The notes under the pieces: model-generated
Told to the model about the DNA's origin: nothing
What the model saw: only the letters and a program-made list of their open reading frames with translations
The model's database searches: none
Origin: Epiperipatus broadwayi
Lineage: Eukaryota; Onychophora; Udeonychophora; Euonychophora; Peripatidae
Reading direction: 5' to 3'
Length of the DNA: 64,000 bases
Assembly: GCA_028023455.1 (NCBI GenBank)
Contig: JAQFVV010000012.1
Location: 16,694,364-16,758,363 of the forward strand
In this document: positions 59,409-64,000 of the stretch, one piece after another
Layout of the letters: each line of letters starts with the position of its first letter
Position numbering within the stretch: position 1 is the stretch's first letter
Program-made: the position numbers and the translations under genes

Positions 59409-59830
59409 CTGCCGTCTATCATTCCAAAGATGGCGAATCTCTGAGTAAGAAATTAGATACAATTTACCGAGTGGGGTGGAACGTAAAGTGTCTATCAATG
59501 CAACCATGAGTAACAGCAAAAAATTGGATTACATTAGTGTAGAACTGCAAGTTTGCAATAAACGGATGTCAATGGAAGTCAACAGCGGTGCCAGTTTGTC
59601 ACTTATATCGAATAAAGATTGGATGGAGATTACAAAAGACTGGGATTATATGTTAGTCACAGATTTAACAGAAATAAAGTGCATATTCGAGGGAAAGCTA
59701 CCATGCCATTGATGTTGAACACAAGATGTAATTTCCTAGAATTATATATAGTTAATAATGATATTAGACCACTATTAGGCAGAAATTGGTTCACGGCTTT
59801 GGGAATATGTATAGAAATATTAAAAAAGGT
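59409..59830 (+). pseudogene. Ty3/gypsy protease remnant
   Basis: LDYISVELQVCNKRMSMEVN then SGASLSLISNKDW (59525-59615) is a retropepsin-like segment, but the catalytic Asp position is Asn (NSGA). After a frame change, LLGRNWFTALGICIEI (59772-59820) is the C-terminal conserved motif, as in the element at 1. Confidence 0.83.
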
Positions 59831-60660
59831 CCATATAGAAACTACTATGAAAAACCGATACCCGGAATTGTTTATGCCTGGACTGTCAGAATTTAGTATT
59901 AGACCAGTGGATATTGAATTAATGAAAGATGCAAAGGGAATTATATGTAAACCACGCAAAGTCATCATGGGCGACCCCTATCGTGATGATAATGAAACCA
60001 GACGATAGTATACGGCTATGCGATTATCGCATTATGATAAATAAAAAAATAAATAAAGGAGCTTACCCTGTTCCAAATGTGCGAGATGTATTGGCATTGT
60101 TATAGAAGGCAAACTACTTCGCAAAATTGGATTTGAAAGTGACTTTTCACTAGATCCCAGTAACTAAGGAGACAGCGGAGATTCTCACGTTGATGACACA
60201 AGGCTTATACAATTGCAATAAATTACTATATGGAATAATGATTGCATCAAATCTGTTTCAAGCCAAAATGGATATATTGTTTCAATCAATGGATGGAGTA
60301 ATCCCGTGTCTGGATGATATCGTCATCATTTCTGAAACCGAAAAAGAGCTTGACAAGCATGTGGATATGGTGTGTGCAAAGCTTGAGCCAAGCTAAAGCA
60401 AAATTAAATATGAGAAAATGTATGTGGTCTTCAAAGGAAATTAAATTCCTCGGACACATAGTAACTGCAAGTGGAAGCCGCCCAGACCCAGAAAAGGTAA
60501 AAGCCATAAAAAATGCCAGCAAACCCAGAAAAGCGAAGGAACTTCAAGCCTTCTTAGGACTGTTAAATTTCTATGAGAGTTTCTTAGTTGGAAAATCATA
60601 CGTGTTGTCACCGCTCTATACATTATTAAAGAAAAAACAACGTATGTGGAACACAGAATA
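59831..60660 (+). pseudogene. Ty3/gypsy reverse transcriptase remnant
   Basis: At least three frames. ATPIVMIMKPDDSIRLC then DYRIMINK (59982-60040), where a Gly codon between C and D is missing; GAYPVPNVRDVLALL; a stop; NYFAKLDLK; NLFQAKMDILFQSMDGV; CLDDIVIISE (60307-60336), where both catalytic aspartates remain; then in another frame IKFLGHIVTASGSRPDPEKV and LQAFLGLLNFYESFLVGKS. Dead by frameshifts. Confidence 0.9.
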
Positions 60661-61260
60661 AAACAAAGTGTTTGAAACAACCAAGGACTTACCGACAGCA
60701 GAAAGTCTATTAGTGCATTATCAAAGTGACTGAGAAATATGTATTACTGCGGATGCATTGGAATACGGTGTGGGAGCTATTCTCACTCACCCAGGTTATG
60801 AAGGCAAACGTCCTATTGCCTTTGCTTCGAGAGTGCTAACACCAGCTGAAAAAAACCATAGTCAGGTGAATAAAGAAGCTTTGGCAGTGATTTTCACAGT
60901 GAAGTTCCACTAATACGTGTATGGATACAAAATTACAATCTACCGATCATCGTTTTCTAACGAGAATTTTTGGTTGTGTAAAAAATCTATATGAATCGTC
61001 AAGCCCACGTATGTTACGGTGGATAGATATTCTATCACATTATGATTTTATGTTAATTTACAAACCCAGAAAAAGAATCAGCCATGCTGACACATTGTCA
61101 AGATTGCCAGACGCTAAAGAAAATAGATATGAAATAAAGGAAATAAATTACATCGATGCTCTAAAATCAGATGTGATAAATAGCAGAGTCATAGCGGACT
61201 GGACTAAAAATGACAAAGGATACCAGAGGCTGATAAATTGGATAAAAATGGGTTGGCCAT
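60661..61260 (+). pseudogene. Ty3/gypsy RNase H remnant
   Basis: ITADALEYGVGAILTH (60740-60788) with AFASRVLTPAEKNHSQVNKE follows, then a stop and frame change, then MLRWIDILSHYDFMLIYKPR and SHADTLSRLP near 61010-61105. The residue following the first catalytic Asp is altered. Not functional. Confidence 0.88.
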
Positions 61261-62378
61261 CTAGATGCCCAGCGAATTAAATCGTGACTTTTGGATTGCC
61301 AGAGAAGCATTGTCTGTGTGTGTAAGGGATGCATTTTAAATAATGATCGTGTTCTAGTGCCTACTGAGTGCAGAACAAAAATCTTAAAAGTTATTACATG
61401 AAGGACACCCGGGAGTAGTACGTATGAAAACTATGGCTAGATCATATGTATGGTGGCCAAACTTGACAAAGGATATCGAGAAAATGATAAAAGAATGCAT
61501 AAACTGCCAGCAGATAACTAAACTGCCTTTGAAACAGCTTGAAACATGGGAAGCACCATCTGCCCCATGGTCACAAGTTCATATGGACCATGCTGGACCG
61601 CTAAATGGATATATAATATTGTTATTAGTAGATGCGTATTCACGTTGGACAGAATACAGACTCATTAAAGATACCAGTGCTGAGAGTACCATCCATGTTC
61701 TAAGTGAAGTGATTGCTACCCATGATTACCCAGAAAGCGTTATGACTGATAACGGTTCTGGATTTGCGTCAACAAAATTAAAGGATTTTCTGAGTGGTAG
61801 AGGAATAAAGCATACTCTTACACCACCATTTCACCCGGAAAGCAATGGTATAGCTGAACAAGGAGTGCAGCATTTAAAGAATACTCTAAAGAAATTAAAA
61901 TTAGTGAACATGACAGATGCTTTAGTGCAAGCCGTGTACTCATAGCATTTCACGCCGAGTACTGCAACGGGAAAAACCCCAGCAGAGTTGTTAATGGGTT
62001 GGAAGTGCCGGACACACCTATCACAATTTTTGCTTGAAAAACATAAAACCAGAAATTTCTCGTCAGATAAATTGCTACCTGGTGAAAATGTTTGGGTATA
62101 CGATGTGTTGAAATGTAGATGGATCCCAGGAATTGTAAAACAGCTACTGTCAAAGCAAATTTGCTTGGTAGAGTTACAAAACGGAAAGTCGTTTAGAAAA
62201 TACCTAAATCACCTTCGCCACTATCGGGAGAACCCTACATCAGAGGACGAGTTTGAAACCCCGTCTGATACCAAAATAGAAGAAGAATGTGGAGATGAAA
62301 GTAATTTGGAAAATGTATTGAGTGAAAATACTTCGAAGGGTAAAGATCTGGAGGATGTACCATGCGACCCAGTGTAAG
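61261..62378 (+). pseudogene. Ty3/gypsy integrase remnant (best preserved part)
   Basis: 61424-61945 is open for 173 codons: ARSYVWWPNLTKDIEKMIKE with CINCQQ completes the HHCC zinc site (its His half, EGHPGVVRMK, is at 61402-61430 in a broken frame). The core has all three acidic positions: VHMDHAGPLNG, VMTDNGSGFAS, and HPESNGIAEQGVQ. A stop at 61943 and a shift separate the C-terminal domain at 61988-62377 (GENVWVYDVLKCRWIPGIV, YLNHLRHY), which ends in an acidic tail. No chromodomain. Confidence 0.92.
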
Positions 62379-62457
62379 GGTTGAAAAAACCAAGAGTTTC
62401 CAGAGCTCATCGCTCACCTGTTAAATTTAAAGACTATGTTTGTAGTATTTCCAGAGT

Positions 62458-62468
62458 AAGGGGAGGAG
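62458..62468 (+). other. Polypurine tract
   Basis: AAGGGGAGGAG directly precedes the 3' LTR, the expected plus-strand primer site. Confidence 0.8.
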
Positions 62469-62924
62469 TGCTATGTACGAATGTATAACGTAAAGCTACA
62501 TACCTGCTTATAGTGTGACTCTGCTAAATAAATATAAAGAGAGCGCTACTATCGTTTATCTGGCTTGGATAGAAGTGACCAATAAGTGTCCAAAGATAAA
62601 TAGCAAAAAGAACTGTTTTCTCTCTCTTGTGTCCTGGTTCCCTTGTGCAGTTTTGTCAAATGCCTTGGATAAAAGATAATACTCCAAGAAGAAGCCATGA
62701 TGGAAATGGTAAAGTGAAAACTATGTATAATAAACGTGTAAATAACTAGTGAGCTTTTGCTAATGTTAATTCACGATGGATTATAAGTGTTTATTCGTAT
62801 ATGTAAAACTTTAGTGATTTTTTATATTTATACGTTATTAAAATTGTATATAACTAAATTGTGTGCTTAAGTTATTTATGCTTTCTGACTGGTTTCTAAA
62901 AGAGAGAAACCCTCAGACATAGCA
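62469..62924 (+). repeat. 3' LTR with empty foldback target site
   Basis: 456 bp, TGCTATG...CATAGCA. Contains AAATAAATATAAAGAGAG (TATA-like). The region TGATTTTTTATATTTATACG corresponds to the uninterrupted insertion site of the 12.4-kb element. Confidence 0.93.
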
Positions 62925-62929
62925 ACACT

Positions 62930-63430
62930 CTTGCAACTTTATTTATTATTTTTATACATTGAGTATACAGTTTTTAGTCAATATATAATAATTCCTCACC
63001 TTTATTAAAGTTCAATCTGAAATATAATCTTGTACTTTTGCAGGCTTTTTCATGTTCCAGCTCTTTTTGGTGGGGGCTTGGAACATTCTTTTTAAATTCG
63101 TAATTCACTATTATTTTGTGAATGTAATAGATTTGAAAAAAAAAAAAATTTCATTTAATTCGATAATAGTAGATGCATCGACTGTTTTCTAATGAATCTT
63201 CCATATGACTAATAGCTGAACTTGCTATTATTTCTATTATATCTATTAGTTTAATAAAATGGATTTGCAAGTGATTTATATGCTTTCATACTTATTTATC
63301 TACTGTTTTGATTATACATATTTGTTTAAATAGTAGTTTAGTTATAACTCCAGATATTCATTTTTTTTTTTTAAATGTTTTTATCAATACAGTTTACTCT
63401 TAAATTTACCACTTTCAGACCTGACCTCCT
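62930..63430. other. Non-coding flank
   Basis: AT-rich; nothing recognised between the two gypsy elements. Confidence 0.5.
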
Positions 63431-64000
63431 TTTTCCTGTTGTTTTGGCTGGAATTAACACAGAAACATGTGTTCAAAAACAGTGTTTCATTAAATTCTGC
63501 CAGAGTTGTTTTGGTTACCGAATTATTGTGCAGCACTAATAAAACATAGCCATAGTTAGCACTTCATGAAATATACACTTTAATTGTTGAATGGCTCTTT
63601 CTACTAGTTGATTGAATTCGAGGTGGTAAGGTGATATTAATACATCTTTATCCCTTTTTTACCTAGAGAATCCTTTACTGAACTAAATCCTGCACTATAT
63701 CTTGTGAAGAATTCATTAGTATTTTTATTCTCTGCATTGGTATTTTTAACTATTGTGTATTCCATCCATTTGTAGTATGAATCAACAATGACAAGAAATA
63801 TACATCCATGAATGGTCCTGCATGTTCTAGATGGGTTCTTTGTCGTAGTCTCATAGGTTCAGGCCATGGTTGTAACTCTTTACCTGATAATTTGGCTGTT
63901 TCTAGTTAGGCTTGGCATGTCTTTAGTTTTTTCAATATAATTTTTCATGTCAAGGGGACCAGATTTATTATTAAGCTACTTATTTTAAATGAGTTATGCC
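63431..64000 (-). pseudogene. Ty3/gypsy integrase remnant at the right edge
   Basis: On the minus strand, LETAKLSGKELQPWPEPMRL then RTHLEHAGPF (63905-63805) matches the linker and first catalytic block of a Ty3/gypsy integrase, with the Asp position reading Glu. Further on, SAGFSSVKDSLGKKGIKM (63700-63650), NQLVERAIQQLKCIF (63620-63575) with the catalytic Glu kept, and KTTLAEFNETLF (63500-63465). Broken by stops; it extends past the window. It seems a different lineage from the element at 45801. Confidence 0.82.

Larger units (their letters stand above)
45801..62929 (+). mobile_element. Ty3/gypsy LTR retrotransposon split by a 12.4-kb insertion
   Basis: A full-length but dead element: 5' LTR 45806-46157 plus 58536-58638, interior 58639-62468, 3' LTR 62469-62924. 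A 5-bp target duplication ACACT flanks it (45801-45805 and 62925-62929). LTRs begin TGCTATG and end CATAGCA. The two LTRs differ at scattered sites and by small indels (e.g. the 3' copy has extra AAAAG and AAAT), so the insertion is not recent. The interior carries gag, protease, RT, RNase H and integrase traces in order, with stops throughout and no env. The large gap in the 5' LTR is the foldback insert. Confidence 0.93.

Overview
This is an AT-rich eukaryotic window, almost certainly from an arthropod with a large, transposon-filled genome. The introns are long, the mix is Ty3/gypsy, RTE-like LINE, Penelope-like and short inverted-terminal-repeat DNA elements, and there is no sign of operons. 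An arachnid or hemipteran would fit, but the sequence alone does not fix the order.

The only host gene I can support is on the + strand: the middle of a gamma-tubulin complex component 6 gene (TUBGCP6; Grip163 in flies). Eight exons between 15306 and 39839 join in one open frame of about 754 codons, and the codons split by introns are restored at every junction. The order is: end of the first GRIP/Spc97-Spc98 domain, then a charged coiled-coil segment, then the central insertion unique to GCP6. The last exon carries five copies of a regular Ile-Lys/Arg...His...Ser repeat. The 5' exons and the C-terminal GRIP domain are not recognisable here and presumably lie outside.

The rest is repeats, left to right. 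1-2850 is a decayed Ty3/gypsy pol. 3705-4887 and 6787-7392 are DNA elements with inverted ends starting GG and 8-bp target duplications. 11530-12040, 12500-13050, 29395-29990 and 40735-41000 are LINE remnants. 13190-14630 is a ~450-bp tandem array with an inverted end. 17998-20030 is a compound element of two forward and four-plus reverse ~320-bp units inside 14-bp direct repeats. 21664-21932 is a hairpin. 24262-25015 is a Penelope-like remnant with a GIY-YIG end. 37915-38619 is a LINE 3' end. 43683-44949 is a third GG-ended element.

From 45801 to 62929 is a nested structure. A Ty3/gypsy element (5-bp target duplication ACACT, two ~450-bp LTRs, decayed gag-pol) has its 5' LTR split by a 12.4-kb inverted-repeat element at 46158-58535. 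That insert is flanked by a perfect 8-bp duplication (TTATATTT), and the intact 3' LTR shows the empty site. Each ~6-kb arm carries the same dead RTE-like LINE, the two copies head to head, plus 440-bp tandem repeats (two on the left, three on the right) that join a scrap of LINE 3' end to DNA-element sequence. A third decayed gypsy integrase lies on the minus strand at the right edge.

The most noteworthy items are the giant foldback-like insert, the family of GG-ended elements sharing hairpin motifs of the form TATTTCTATG...GCACAGAAATA, and the repeat in the GCP6 insertion. I see no active transposase gene and no new enzymatic system.
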